64,000 bases of DNA from Chloroflexus islandicus (GTDB lineage Bacteria > Chloroflexota > Chloroflexia > Chloroflexales > Chloroflexaceae). Positions 1 to 8,926 of the stretch are shown in pieces; the first letter of the stretch is position 1, and the number at the start of each line of letters is the position of its first letter. Both the position numbers and the translations under genes were made by a program. The notes under the pieces are model-generated. The model searched no databases. It had not been told where the DNA came from and saw nothing but the letters and a program-made list of their open reading frames with translations. Location: positions 62,001 through 126,000 of the forward strand of contig NZ_LWQS01000082.1 of the NCBI RefSeq assembly GCF_001650695.1, in the 5' to 3' direction.

Positions 1-2640
1 CTCAATGGGCCGCCGCGCTTACAGCAAGCGATATGTACGGCTTGGCAAGGCGCTGATACTGGTACGCTGCTGGCTTGGCTACCGTTCCTGATCGCTCTTC
101 ACGATCTCGGTAAAATCTCAGCCGCTTTTCAAGGTCAAGATGATGAGCAACGTAAACGTTTGACCCAAGCCGGAGTGCGCTTCGACCGGCGCTCAGCCGA
201 GATGTACCATGCCGAGATCAGTGCGCTATGGCTTCACGATCATCTTGCCCAGCACGAGACCGGTATTGCGAAGGAGTTGGTTTGGATCCTGCGCGACGCG
301 ATGGGCGGCCATCACGGACGTTTCGCTGAGGCAAGCATGCGTGAGCTACGACAACGGCTCCATCATGCGGAACGCCACGAATCACGCTGGCCGGAATGGC
401 GTTCGCAAACGTACCGCCTTCTCCGTACCTTGCTGGCGCCAGCACATGCTGGATTAGCCGATATTGGTCTGCCGCAAGCGATACGTCCGGCCACCATTGC
501 GCTGACCGGTTTTATCGTGTGGTGCGACTGGATCGGTTCTAACGAACACAATTTTCCACTGACTACCTGCATGCAGGCAGATGAATATCTCAAACTCAGC
601 CGCCGGCGTGCGCAGACCGCATTACAGAACCATCGTCTGAATTTCAAGCGTCAACCGCCGCAGTACGCCAATTTTCAAACCCTTTTTCCCACAACAACGC
701 CAAGACCATTACAAGTCCTGATTGATCAACTAGCGGACACTTTAGTGGCCCAACCACTACTGGCCATTATCGAAGCTCCTACCGGCGAAGGCAAAACGGA
801 AGCGGCGCTGGCGTTAGCTCGGCGTATTGCTGTCGCTCGCGGGAATGATGAAATCTTTTTTGCTTTGCCCACAATGGCAACGGGCAATCAGATGTTTACC
901 CGCCTTGAGCATTTCTATCGCACGTTATACGGTGAAGATGGCAGTGTACGTTTGACCCACAGCCAAGCTATCGTCGTGGAAGAGGAATTGCGCCGGCAGG
1001 TGGCGTTCTACACCGACCGGGATCGCTTCGATGCTGATGGCGCTAGCGCCGGCTCAGCCTTGGAATGGTTCGTTGGCCCCAAGAAGGCTATGCTGGCGCC
1101 ATTCGGGGTTGGCACGGTGGATCAGGTTGAGCTTGGCGGTCTCAACGTGCGCCATTATCCGTTGCGCCTATTCGGACTAGCCAACAAGGTTGTGATCATT
1201 GACGAAGTGCATGCCTACGATACCTACATGAATGTCATTATCGATCATACCCTAACGTGGTTATCAATGCTTGGATGCTCGGTCATCTTGCTGTCGGCCA
1301 CGCTGCCGCAACAGCGCCACCGCGAATTAGCCCAAGCCTTTATCAAAGGATTAAACGTAAAGACCCTGCCAGCACTACCCATGCCCATGCCTTATCCGCT
1401 GCTGGCCCTCTACAGCCAGAATAGAGCTGAGCAACACTCATTCGCCGTTTTTCGCCCTGAGCAACGCTTCACACTGCACTTACGCCAGCTTCACAGTCCG
1501 GCGGAAGAAGCGCGGCGGTTAGTTGAACTTGTGCGCGATGGCGGCGCAGTAGCGCGTATTTGCAATCGGGTCGATGATGCGCAGGCGATCTATCAGGAGC
1601 TTCTCAACCTTACCAACAGCGATTGTATTCTGCTGCACGCGCGTTTCCCCCTCTATGAACGGCAACGACGTGAGCAGCGCATTGGCGAACTCGTAGGCAA
1701 AGCATCACAACGCCAGCCGGATCAGCGGATTATCATTGTCGGCACCCAAGTGCTCGAACAAAGTCTCGACTACGATGTCGATGTGATGATCAGCGATTTT
1801 GCCCCCATTGACCTGCTTTTACAACGGGCTGGCCGGCTGCACCGCCACCAACGCCATCGTCCAGACCGCCATCGCGTCCCGGTGCTGGAAGTAGCAGTTC
1901 CGGTCGGCGAACGGAACAAGCCTGACTGGCGGCGTTGGAAGGGGATTTACGAACCTTACATCCTCTGGCGGAGTTTTGTCGCGTTGGGGGAAAGCTTGGA
2001 ACACGAGCGATTGGTGACGTTGCCGCAAGATTACCGCACCCTGATTGAGGCTGTCTACAGTGAGGAATCGCTGGCAAGCCAATATGCCGGTGATATTGCG
2101 CAGGCGAAACAAGACTATCAACAAACGCTAGAGGTGCAGCGCGCAAAGGCGCGCCAACCGCTGACCCCTGACCCACTTGGGAAAGGAGCAATTGTAGAAG
2201 ATGGCGGGAGGGCATTTATTGATGACGAGTCTGGCGAGGCGGCAAACCGGCAATTAGCCAAGACCCGGCTCGGTGATCAAATATCGCTCGTGCCAGTCTA
2301 CTACCTAGAGGGCGAAATGTCGCTTGATCCCGGCGGCACCTTCCGGATTCCTACTGATGTGCCGCCAACGCTCGACCAGATGAAAGATTTGCTCACCCAC
2401 GCAGTACCGGTCAGCGACCGCGCCATTATTGCCGCCTACCGCGATGAAAGGCGTCCACGCGCATTACGCTGGCCGTGGTCTGATGTCCCTACGCCACTGC
2501 GCAGCATGCATCCACTGCCATTGGATCGGCAAACCCATCGTTGTGCAATCAACCGGCGGCAGCTCCGTTTGGATAAAGCTTTGGGGTTAGTGATTGAAAA
2601 AGGAGACGGTGCTATGGATTGGTATGAGGAGGATCTATGA
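1..2640 (+). CDS. cas3: CRISPR-associated helicase/nuclease Cas3 (type I-E), 5'-truncated by window edge
   Basis: Cas3 is the effector recruited by Cascade to nick and unwind target DNA. The reading frame is open back to base 1, so the true start lies outside the window; an internal TTG at 160 is not the start. The frame upstream of 160 encodes HDLGK (bases 100-114), the core of the HD nuclease domain. Downstream are a Walker A motif (APTGEGKT, about base 778), a DEVH box (VIIDEVHAYD, about 1195), an SAT motif (LLSATLP) and the C-terminal helicase motif QRAGRLHRH. At least 880 codons match the roughly 890-residue single-chain HD-helicase form. The stop overlaps the cse1 start by 4 bases (ATGA), indicating translational coupling. 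Confidence 0.95.
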   Translation, partial: LNGPPRLQQAICTAWQGADTGTLLAWLPFLIALHDLGKISAAFQGQDDEQRKRLTQAGVRFDRRSAEMYHAEISALWLHDHLAQHETGIAKELVWILRDAMGGHHGRFAEASMRELRQRLHHAERHESRWPEWRSQTYRLLRTLLAPAHAGLADIGLPQAIRPATIALTGFIVWCDWIGSNEHNFPLTTCMQADEYLKLSRRRAQTALQNHRLNFKRQPPQYANFQTLFPTTTPRPLQVLIDQLADTLVAQPLLAIIEAPTGEGKTEAALALARRIAVARGNDEIFFALPTMATGNQMFTRLEHFYRTLYGEDGSVRLTHSQAIVVEEELRRQVAFYTDRDRFDADGASAGSALEWFVGPKKAMLAPFGVGTVDQVELGGLNVRHYPLRLFGLANKVVIIDEVHAYDTYMNVIIDHTLTWLSMLGCSVILLSATLPQQRHRELAQAFIKGLNVKTLPALPMPMPYPLLALYSQNRAEQHSFAVFRPEQRFTLHLRQLHSPAEEARRLVELVRDGGAVARICNRVDDAQAIYQELLNLTNSDCILLHARFPLYERQRREQRIGELVGKASQRQPDQRIIIVGTQVLEQSLDYDVDVMISDFAPIDLLLQRAGRLHRHQRHRPDRHRVPVLEVAVPVGERNKPDWRRWKGIYEPYILWRSFVALGESLEHERLVTLPQDYRTLIEAVYSEESLASQYAGDIAQAKQDYQQTLEVQRAKARQPLTPDPLGKGAIVEDGGRAFIDDESGEAANRQLAKTRLGDQISLVPVYYLEGEMSLDPGGTFRIPTDVPPTLDQMKDLLTHAVPVSDRAIIAAYRDERRPRALRWPWSDVPTPLRSMHPLPLDRQTHRCAINRRQLRLDKALGLVIEKGDGAMDWYEEDL

Positions 2641-4238
2641 ACCCATCACCGCAGTTTAATCTCTGGACTGAGCCGTGGATTCGCGTGATCCGGAGCAATC
2701 ATCGCGACGACGAGGTCAGTATTCGCGATTGTCTTTTACAAGCGCCCGACCTGATCGCGCTGAGTGATCCGTCACCGTTGGTCGTTGGCGGCACACACCG
2801 GCTGCTAGCCGCGATTGTGCAAGCGATCTACCAACCAACCAGTTTGGACGATATTGCACATGTGCTGCAAGCCGCAACGTTTGACGCCGGAAAGATTGCC
2901 GCATTTGAGCAACGCTATGGGCCACGGTTTGATCTCTTCCACCCCGAAGCGCCTTTTCTCCAGACCGGCGATGTGCCCCTCGACGGTTGGAAGAAGCCAG
3001 CCAAAGGCCAAAAGAACGATTGGGGCGATCCCCAACCGATTGCCCGCCTGTTTGCCGAAGTGCCGGTGGCTACTGCGCGGACCCATTTTCATCACGTCAC
3101 CGACGACGATCACTCCTATTGTCCGGCTTGCTGCGCACGCGGGTTGGTTACCGTGCCAGCGTTTGCCTTGGCAGACGGACGCAATATGCCTCCCTCTATC
3201 AACAAGACACCGCCAATCTACGTTTTTCCGGCTGGCGATACCTTATTTGAGACGCTGGCTCTTTCACTCGTCAGTCCTGACTACCAACCACGCACTGCTG
3301 ATCCGGAGCGCAAGCATGAGGCCATCTGGACCACCAACCCGCCAATCGTCGCAAAGGATCGTGAAGTCAGCGCAGTCGGTTATCTCGAAAGCCTCACCTT
3401 TCCTGCCCGGCGGATGCGGCTGTATCCGCACATCGGCAAGACGGTATGCACAAACTGTGGACGCGATACCGATCTGTATGTGCGCGACCTGCTCTATGAG
3501 AAAGGTCACTGGCTGAGCAAAGAGATTGGCGTTTGGGACGATCCATTTGTGGCGTTCCGCCAGAAAAAGGATGAGATCCAAGCGATACGGCCAGAAGAGG
3601 GGAAAGCGCTGTGGCGCGAATACACCAACTTATTGTTGCAAGAGGACACGACCGCACAACGGCCACTGATTATCAAACAAATTGTGCGGTTGATCGATCA
3701 CGGCTCGCTCAAGGAACACCAGTCAGTGCGTTTCCGCTGTATCGGTATTCGTACTGATGGCAAAGCCAAAATCTTTGAGTGGCTCGATGAATCGTTAGAA
3801 GCGCCGCCAGCGCTGCTCGTAGACGTGGCTACCGCAGAGTATGTTGCCGAGGCATTGCGACGGGCAACCGAGATTGCCAGCATTCTCAACGCCGTCTTTA
3901 ATCGCCATTTCAAGCCAGAACGCGGCGCAAGCGGCCTTAAGCAGCAAGATCTTGTCCGCTACAAGAGCGTGCGAGAACGGCTGATCGCCGATTATTGGCG
4001 CGCATTGGGTCTTCGTTTTCGCCAGTTCATCAACGATCTGGCTCGCGCGCAACCGTACCAACGTGACGACATCGCAAGGAACTGGGTTCAAATCATTGTT
4101 GCGCTGGCCCGCGAATGTTTTGATGCGGCGCTAGCCCAGATCGGCAATCGCGCTGACGAATTGCGCGCTCGCGTCGAAGCAAAACACGAATGTGATCGCC
4201 TGCTTTACGCCAAACGAAAGGAGTGGTTGGATGAGTGA
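2637..4238 (+). CDS. casA: Cascade large subunit Cse1 (Cas8e/CasA)
   Basis: This is the large subunit of the type I-E interference complex, which recognises the PAM and recruits Cas3. The product is 533 aa, close to the usual 500-550. It begins FNLWTEPWIRV, the typical Cse1 N-terminus, and carries CPAC and CTNC motifs (about residues 162-165 and 270-273) as in zinc-binding Cse1 proteins. It starts inside the last codons of cas3 (ATGA overlap) and its 3' end overlaps cse2 by 8 bases, so the effector genes form one operon. The family call comes from these motifs plus position. Confidence 0.93.
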   Translation: MNPSPQFNLWTEPWIRVIRSNHRDDEVSIRDCLLQAPDLIALSDPSPLVVGGTHRLLAAIVQAIYQPTSLDDIAHVLQAATFDAGKIAAFEQRYGPRFDLFHPEAPFLQTGDVPLDGWKKPAKGQKNDWGDPQPIARLFAEVPVATARTHFHHVTDDDHSYCPACCARGLVTVPAFALADGRNMPPSINKTPPIYVFPAGDTLFETLALSLVSPDYQPRTADPERKHEAIWTTNPPIVAKDREVSAVGYLESLTFPARRMRLYPHIGKTVCTNCGRDTDLYVRDLLYEKGHWLSKEIGVWDDPFVAFRQKKDEIQAIRPEEGKALWREYTNLLLQEDTTAQRPLIIKQIVRLIDHGSLKEHQSVRFRCIGIRTDGKAKIFEWLDESLEAPPALLVDVATAEYVAEALRRATEIASILNAVFNRHFKPERGASGLKQQDLVRYKSVRERLIADYWRALGLRFRQFINDLARAQPYQRDDIARNWVQIIVALARECFDAALAQIGNRADELRARVEAKHECDRLLYAKRKEWLDE

Positions 4239-4734
4239 CATGTCGCCGCGACAACAACAGGTTGCCGCTTTTATCACCGCTCTGGCGCGGCTCGACAATG
4301 CCGGACGGGCACGGCTCAAACGCAACGCCGGACGCACCCTGAACGAAGCACGCGATGTCCACCGGATCTTCTATCAAGCGTTGCCTTACGAAGTTGCCGG
4401 ACGGCCCGAAGAAGAAATCTACTTTCTCATCGCGACGCTCTACCCATTAGCAAAGGCGCGCAGCGATGGGGTAACACTAGGGACAACCCTGCGCATGGCG
4501 CGCTTGTTACGCGAGAGTGAAAGTATTGATCGGCGCTTCCAAGCGCTGATCGATAGCGATCTTGATCAATTGCGATTTCGCTTGCGGCAAATTGTGCGGC
4601 TCATTGCCGCCAGCGAACAAGCGATTGACTGGGGACAACTCCTGAACGATCTGCTCGCGTGGAACCATCCGGATCGCTACGTCCAGTTACGCTGGGCACG
4701 GGATTACTTTGTTGGTCAGCCGGCGACGGCATAA
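4231..4734 (+). CDS. casB: Cascade small subunit Cse2 (Cas11e/CasB)
   Basis: Small, alpha-helical subunit that lines the Cascade belly and stabilises the R-loop. I place the start at ATG 4231 (product 167 aa), preceded by AAAGGAG at 4216-4222; a longer frame from 4192 would add an unlikely leader. The size fits Cse2 (about 160-190 aa). The sequence is rich in Arg and predicted helices, and includes the RPEEEIYFLIATLYP stretch common in this family. It sits between cse1 and cas7e as in all I-E operons. There is no sign of damage. Confidence 0.9.
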   Translation: MSDMSPRQQQVAAFITALARLDNAGRARLKRNAGRTLNEARDVHRIFYQALPYEVAGRPEEEIYFLIATLYPLAKARSDGVTLGTTLRMARLLRESESIDRRFQALIDSDLDQLRFRLRQIVRLIAASEQAIDWGQLLNDLLAWNHPDRYVQLRWARDYFVGQPATA

Positions 4735-4759
4735 GCTTTCTATATGAGTGAAAGGATCC

Positions 4760-5941
4760 ATGACCATGCTTATCGCAGTGCATCTCTTGCAGAATCACGC
4801 TCCCTCGAACCTGAACCGCGACGACAACAATGAACCGAAAGATGCCATTTTTGGCGGCGTACGCCGGGCCCGCATCTCAAGCCAAGCGATCAAACGGAGC
4901 ATCCGCTGGTCGCCGCATTTCCGCACCCCGTTTGAAGAAGCGCAGCTTGGGCATTTACTGGCCGTACGAACGCAACTGCTGCCTGAAGAGGTGCGCAAGC
5001 GCCTTGAACACACCGATCTGGCCGATGAGGCCAAGCAGGCGATCATCGAAGCCGCCGCGCGGCTTGGCAAAGGAGAGCGCAATCCGAGCAGCGAAGAGGA
5101 CAGCAGCGACAAGAAACGCGGACGGGGCAAGGGGAAGGGAACGGCTGCTGGCGGTGAAGAGAAATTCAAGACGGCCCAATTAATGTTCTTGACCGCAAAG
5201 GACATCGATCACTTGACCACCCGTCTCAGCGACATTGTGCGTACGAAAGGCATTGACTATTTACAAGCCCTGCAAGGCGATAACCTTGTGGGCGAAATCG
5301 GCGCGTATGAACCGCACTCAGTGGATATCGCCATGTTTGGGCGAATGACCACTTCAAGCCCGTTCAAAGACGTTGATGCGGCGGTGCAAGTCGCGCACGC
5401 CATCTCAACCCACGGGATTGAGACTGAGTTCGATTTCTACACCGCCGTCGATGACATTTCCGGTGAAACAGGCGCTGGCTTCATTGGCGATACAACCTTC
5501 AACAGCGCCACCTACTACAAGTATTTCTCGATCGACTGGGAAGCGTTGGTCAAGAACCTGAACGAGGATAAGAACATCGCTGCTATGGCGGTGCATGCGT
5601 TGATCAAGGCGGCGATGTTTGCCATTCCCAGTGGCAAGCAAAACAGCTTTGCCGCCCACAACCTGCCCGATCTCGTTTTGGTAGAGGTGCGGACCGACAA
5701 CATTGCCCTCAGCTATGCGAACGCCTTTGTGAAACCGGTGCGCGCGACTGCGCAGATGTCGCTATTAGAAGCATCGGCCAAAGCGCTGCAAGACTACATT
5801 CCGCAGATCAACGGCATCTACAACTTGAAAGCGGAGCGTGCTTTCTTGAGCACTGTACCCTTCACATTAAACGGCGCCACTTCCTGCACCGATCTGGCAG
5901 CTTTGCAAACGTGGCTGGCAGCGCAAGGAGTGCATGCATGA
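4760..5941 (+). CDS. casC: Cascade backbone subunit Cas7e (CasC/Cse4)
   Basis: Cas7e forms the six-copy backbone that binds the crRNA. The N-terminus reads VHLLQNHAPSNLNRDD followed by KDAIFGG and RRARISSQAIKR, the hallmark Cas7e start. I choose ATG 4760 (393 aa); ATG 4766 is a little better spaced from the AAGGA at 4752-4756 and cannot be excluded, and GTG 4748 is less likely. Residues about 107-134 form a Ser/Glu- then Lys/Arg/Gly-rich low-complexity linker, probably an exposed loop. The stop overlaps the cas5e start (ATGA). Confidence 0.93.
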   Translation: MTMLIAVHLLQNHAPSNLNRDDNNEPKDAIFGGVRRARISSQAIKRSIRWSPHFRTPFEEAQLGHLLAVRTQLLPEEVRKRLEHTDLADEAKQAIIEAAARLGKGERNPSSEEDSSDKKRGRGKGKGTAAGGEEKFKTAQLMFLTAKDIDHLTTRLSDIVRTKGIDYLQALQGDNLVGEIGAYEPHSVDIAMFGRMTTSSPFKDVDAAVQVAHAISTHGIETEFDFYTAVDDISGETGAGFIGDTTFNSATYYKYFSIDWEALVKNLNEDKNIAAMAVHALIKAAMFAIPSGKQNSFAAHNLPDLVLVEVRTDNIALSYANAFVKPVRATAQMSLLEASAKALQDYIPQINGIYNLKAERAFLSTVPFTLNGATSCTDLAALQTWLAAQGVHA

Positions 5942-6726
5942 ACACGCTCTTTCTCCGTCTGGAAGGGCCGCTGCAAGCTTGGGGCCTACGGGCGCGCTGG
6001 CGTGAACGGGACACTGCCGATACTCCCACCAAATCAGGCATCATCGGCCTGCTCGGCTGTGCGCTTGGTTTGAGTCGCGATGATCACCGTCTGCGCGATC
6101 TCAGTGATCGTCTACGCATAGGGGTACGGGTCGATCTACCCGGAACGCTTTTGCGTGACTATCACACCGTTGGCGGGGGACGGTTCGGCGCTGCGACAAC
6201 CGGCAACAAAACGCGTTACCACGATGAACCATACATTGGCGGCGTGCTATCGGCTGAAGTGGATAAAGGCCGGATCAAAGTCAAAATCAATCAAAAAACC
6301 GGTGAACCAGAAACGGATGTCTCCGAGCGCTACTATCTCGCCGACGCATCGTTCCGGGTAGCGGTGCAAGGGCCGGACGATCTCATCGAAGAACTGGCTG
6401 CTGCGGTGCAACATCCGATCTGGCCGCTGTTCCTTGGTCGCAAAGCCTGCATTCCGGCCACCCCGATCTATGACGGCAGCGGACAATTTGCCAATCTCAT
6501 CAAAGCGTTGCACGAACCAACCTTTTCGCAACGGGTCTTACAAGCGTGGGAACAGCAAAAGCCATCCACCCTGCGCGCATTGATCGAAACCGAACCCGGC
6601 AGCGGCAATCGCCAATATGACAATATCGGCATCCCAGAACGGCGTCTGTTCCGTCCGCGCTATGTACGTGAGATCTGGATCACGCTTTCAGGCGACCTGA
6701 CGAGCATCAACACCTTGGAGGGATAG
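5938..6726 (+). CDS. casD: Cascade subunit Cas5e (CasD)
   Basis: Cas5e caps the crRNA 5' handle and contacts Cse1. The start is ATG 5938, overlapping the cas7e stop, with AAGGAG at 5925-5930; the product is 262 aa. The first residues, LFLRLEGPLQAWGLRARW, and the TPTKSGIIGLLGCALG motif are diagnostic of Cas5e. The C-terminal part (RRLFRPRYVREIWITL) also fits the family. The gene is intact and is followed after one base by cas6e. Confidence 0.93.
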   Translation: MNTLFLRLEGPLQAWGLRARWRERDTADTPTKSGIIGLLGCALGLSRDDHRLRDLSDRLRIGVRVDLPGTLLRDYHTVGGGRFGAATTGNKTRYHDEPYIGGVLSAEVDKGRIKVKINQKTGEPETDVSERYYLADASFRVAVQGPDDLIEELAAAVQHPIWPLFLGRKACIPATPIYDGSGQFANLIKALHEPTFSQRVLQAWEQQKPSTLRALIETEPGSGNRQYDNIGIPERRLFRPRYVREIWITLSGDLTSINTLEG

Positions 6727-6727
6727 G

Positions 6728-7453
6728 ATGGAAGTTTACCTCTCACGTCTCATCCTCAACGCTCGTGACAGCCGGGTACGGCGCGATGTAAGTGACACAT
6801 ACCAGTTACATCGCACCATCCTGTCAGCCTTTCCCCAAGCGCCGGCAGGTGTGTCAGCCCGCGAACACTTTGGCATTCTCTATCGGCTCGAAGCGCTTGA
6901 ACAAGAACCGCTCTTGTTCAGACTAATCGTCCAGTCAACGACCCAACCAAGCTGGTCAGCACTTCCAGCACGCATCTTCGGCCCAGCGCCCGATGAGCGT
7001 GGTAATCCGGCAGTGCGACGGGTCGATGAAGAATATGGACGCATCAGCAATGGTATGCAATTGGTCTTCCGTCTACGAGCCAACCCAACCCGCCGAGTAA
7101 GCCAGCATTTGGAAGACAACGATCCGTTGGCGGGAAAGCGAGTAGCGCTGCTACGTGAGGAAGACCAACTGGCATGGCTTGCTCGCAAAGGCGAGCAACA
7201 CGGCTTTCGCCTGCTAACGACGCACTATGCCAACATTCCAGCCGCGCAGGCCGCCAAACAAGCGAATGAACGCGGCTATCGTCCGGTAGGCGACGACCGT
7301 AAATCGATGCCACTAACGTTTGGTGCCACCGTCTTTACCGGCCAGCTTGAAGTTACCGATGCCGAGCGATTCCGCAATGCATTGTTCAAAGGCATCGGCA
7401 GCGGTAAAGCGTTTGGCTTTGGTCTCTTATCAGTAGCGTCAGCTAGCCGGTAA
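6728..7453 (+). CDS. casE: crRNA endoribonuclease Cas6e (CasE)
   Basis: Cas6e cuts pre-crRNA at the 3' base of the repeat hairpin and stays bound to it. The product is 241 aa. It starts with MEVYLSRLILNARD and has the DTYQLHRTILSAFP motif (His about residue 28), which corresponds to the N-terminal catalytic region of Cas6e. The Gly-rich motif GIGSGKAFGFGLL near the C-terminus is the RNA-binding G-loop typical of RAMP proteins. The substrate is the array at 8927-10969, whose repeat has a strong CCCCAC/GTGGGG stem. It is the last gene before a roughly 180-base gap that separates the interference and adaptation genes. Confidence 0.92.
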   Translation: MEVYLSRLILNARDSRVRRDVSDTYQLHRTILSAFPQAPAGVSAREHFGILYRLEALEQEPLLFRLIVQSTTQPSWSALPARIFGPAPDERGNPAVRRVDEEYGRISNGMQLVFRLRANPTRRVSQHLEDNDPLAGKRVALLREEDQLAWLARKGEQHGFRLLTTHYANIPAAQAAKQANERGYRPVGDDRKSMPLTFGATVFTGQLEVTDAERFRNALFKGIGSGKAFGFGLLSVASASR

Positions 7454-7567
7454 CGAGGATAGCACGACGTTGCACCTTAACAATCCAATCACGTAACCTC
7501 GTATCTATACCGAACATGCCGCCAAAAGAAGTCCTTTTCAGGGTAGAACAACCGCTCAGGACGGATA

Positions 7568-7612
7568 GAGTGGTTGATGGCGCAAAGAAAACATGAAGCT
7601 CATCAACCACTC
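7568..7612 (+). promoter_or_regulatory. 12-bp perfect inverted repeat upstream of cas1
   Basis: GAGTGGTTGATG (7568-7579) and CATCAACCACTC (7601-7612) form a perfect inverted repeat with a 21-base spacer, ending 9 bases before the strong Shine-Dalgarno of cas1. It lies in the only sizeable gap of the cas operon. It may be an RNA hairpin affecting cas1-cas2 expression or an operator site; the sequence alone does not decide. An upstream in-frame ATG at 7593 falls in the loop. Confidence 0.6.
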
Positions 7613-7634
7613 ATCTCACGAAAGGAGGAATACG

Positions 7635-8579
7635 TTGCCAATCCACGATCTCCATATCTTGCCAAAAGTACGCGATAGTTGGAGCTTTGTCTATGTTGAA
7701 CATGCCGTGATCGAACAAGATGACAAAGCCATTGCTGTATTCGACAAAAACGGCAAAACACCGATTCCATGCGCCACGCTCACTCTGCTGATGCTTGGAC
7801 CGGGAACAAATATCACCCACCAAGCGATCAAAACGCTTGCGGAAAACGGTTGTCTCGTAGCATGGAGCGGTGAAGCGGGGGTGAGATTCTACGCGGTTGG
7901 CATGGGTGAAACTCGTTCAGCGGCCAACTTGCTGCGACAAGCCGCGATGCATAGCGATCCCGATCTACGACTGCGCGTAGTTCGGCGCATGTATGAAATG
8001 CGCTTTCCAGAGCCACTGCCACCTAATCTCAGCATCAAGCAAATCCGTGGCAAAGAAGGGGTCAGAGTGAGAGAAAGCTATGCGCGCTGGAGCAAAGAAA
8101 CCGGTATCAAGTGGGATGGCCGCCACTACAAACAAAACGACTGGCGGCGCACGGAACCAATCAATCGCGCTCTATCAGCAGCCAATAGTTGTCTTTACGG
8201 CATAGCGCATGCCGCCATCGTTGCAGCCGGATACTCACCGGCCCTCGGCTTCATTCACACCGGAAAAATGCTTTCGTTTGTATACGACATCGCCGACATT
8301 TACAAAGCGGACATTGCGATCCCCGCCGCATTTCGATGCACCGCCGCAGGCGAGAATAGGCTAGAGAGCCGGGTTCGCCACCTCTGTCGCGACATCTTTC
8401 GCGAACAGCGACTACTGGCAAGGATTATCAACGATCTTGATCGACTTTTTGCTCACGAAGGACTCGACAAACGTGAATCTGAACTATTTGATCGCTATTA
8501 CGCGCGTCCGGGCGGATTGTGGGATCCAGACGAAGGCGAAGTAGCTGGTGGGATCAACTATGGAGACGAGGAGGAATAG
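7635..8579 (+). CDS. cas1: CRISPR adaptation integrase Cas1 (type I-E)
   Basis: Cas1, with Cas2, integrates new spacers at the leader end. I choose the TTG start at 7635 because AAAGGAGG (7621-7628) sits 6 bases upstream, and because this start (314 aa) places the catalytic residues at E141, H208 and D221, the same numbers as in E. coli Cas1. The motifs are RGKEGVRVRESY (Glu), GFIHTGKMLSFVYDIADIYK (His and Asp). An upstream ATG at 7593 would add 14 residues without a ribosome site. cas2 follows after 6 bases. Confidence 0.95.
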   Translation: MPIHDLHILPKVRDSWSFVYVEHAVIEQDDKAIAVFDKNGKTPIPCATLTLLMLGPGTNITHQAIKTLAENGCLVAWSGEAGVRFYAVGMGETRSAANLLRQAAMHSDPDLRLRVVRRMYEMRFPEPLPPNLSIKQIRGKEGVRVRESYARWSKETGIKWDGRHYKQNDWRRTEPINRALSAANSCLYGIAHAAIVAAGYSPALGFIHTGKMLSFVYDIADIYKADIAIPAAFRCTAAGENRLESRVRHLCRDIFREQRLLARIINDLDRLFAHEGLDKRESELFDRYYARPGGLWDPDEGEVAGGINYGDEEE

Positions 8580-8585
8580 TCCAAA

Positions 8586-8861
8586 ATGACCGTCATTATT
8601 GTTGAACGGGTTCCAATCGGGTTACGCGGTGAACTAACACGATGGATGCTCGAATTGCATGCCGGAATTTTTGTCGGTACGCTTTCGGCAATGGTTCGTG
8701 ATCTCCTCTGGGAACACGTCTGTCGCGAACTACGGGAGGGAGCCGGTTTCCTCATTTATCAGACCAACAACGAACAGGGCTTTGCCCTGCGCAGTTGCGG
8801 TCAGACAAGTCGCAAATTAGTACAGATCGAGGGGCTATTTCTCGTGCAAATTCCGCAATGA
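8586..8861 (+). CDS. cas2: CRISPR adaptation protein Cas2 (type I-E)
   Basis: Cas2 is the scaffold of the Cas1-Cas2 integration complex. The 91-residue product matches the Cas2e subtype: it begins MTVIIVERVPIGLRGELTRWM, has LHAGIFVGTLSAMVRDLLW in the middle and ends with a hydrophobic strand (GLFLVQIPQ). It is co-transcribed with cas1 and lies 65 bases from the first repeat, so the new-spacer end of the array is the cas2 end. Confidence 0.94.
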   Translation: MTVIIVERVPIGLRGELTRWMLELHAGIFVGTLSAMVRDLLWEHVCRELREGAGFLIYQTNNEQGFALRSCGQTSRKLVQIEGLFLVQIPQ

Positions 8862-8926
8862 TGCGAACTATGACTTCACCGCTTGATTTCAGATCAGGAT
8901 CGCGTTAGAATGCGGAAAGAGGAAGT
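8862..8926 (+). promoter_or_regulatory. CRISPR leader
   Basis: The 65 bases between the cas2 stop and the first repeat are less GC-rich than their surroundings. By position this is the leader that directs spacer insertion and may contain the array promoter; a -10-like TTAGAAT at 8905-8911 is only suggestive. No further leader motif can be proven by eye. Confidence 0.6.

Noticed and set aside
160-2640. TTG 160 as the start of cas3
   Set aside because: The frame continues to base 1 and includes the HDLGK nuclease motif upstream of 160, so the gene is cut by the window rather than starting here.
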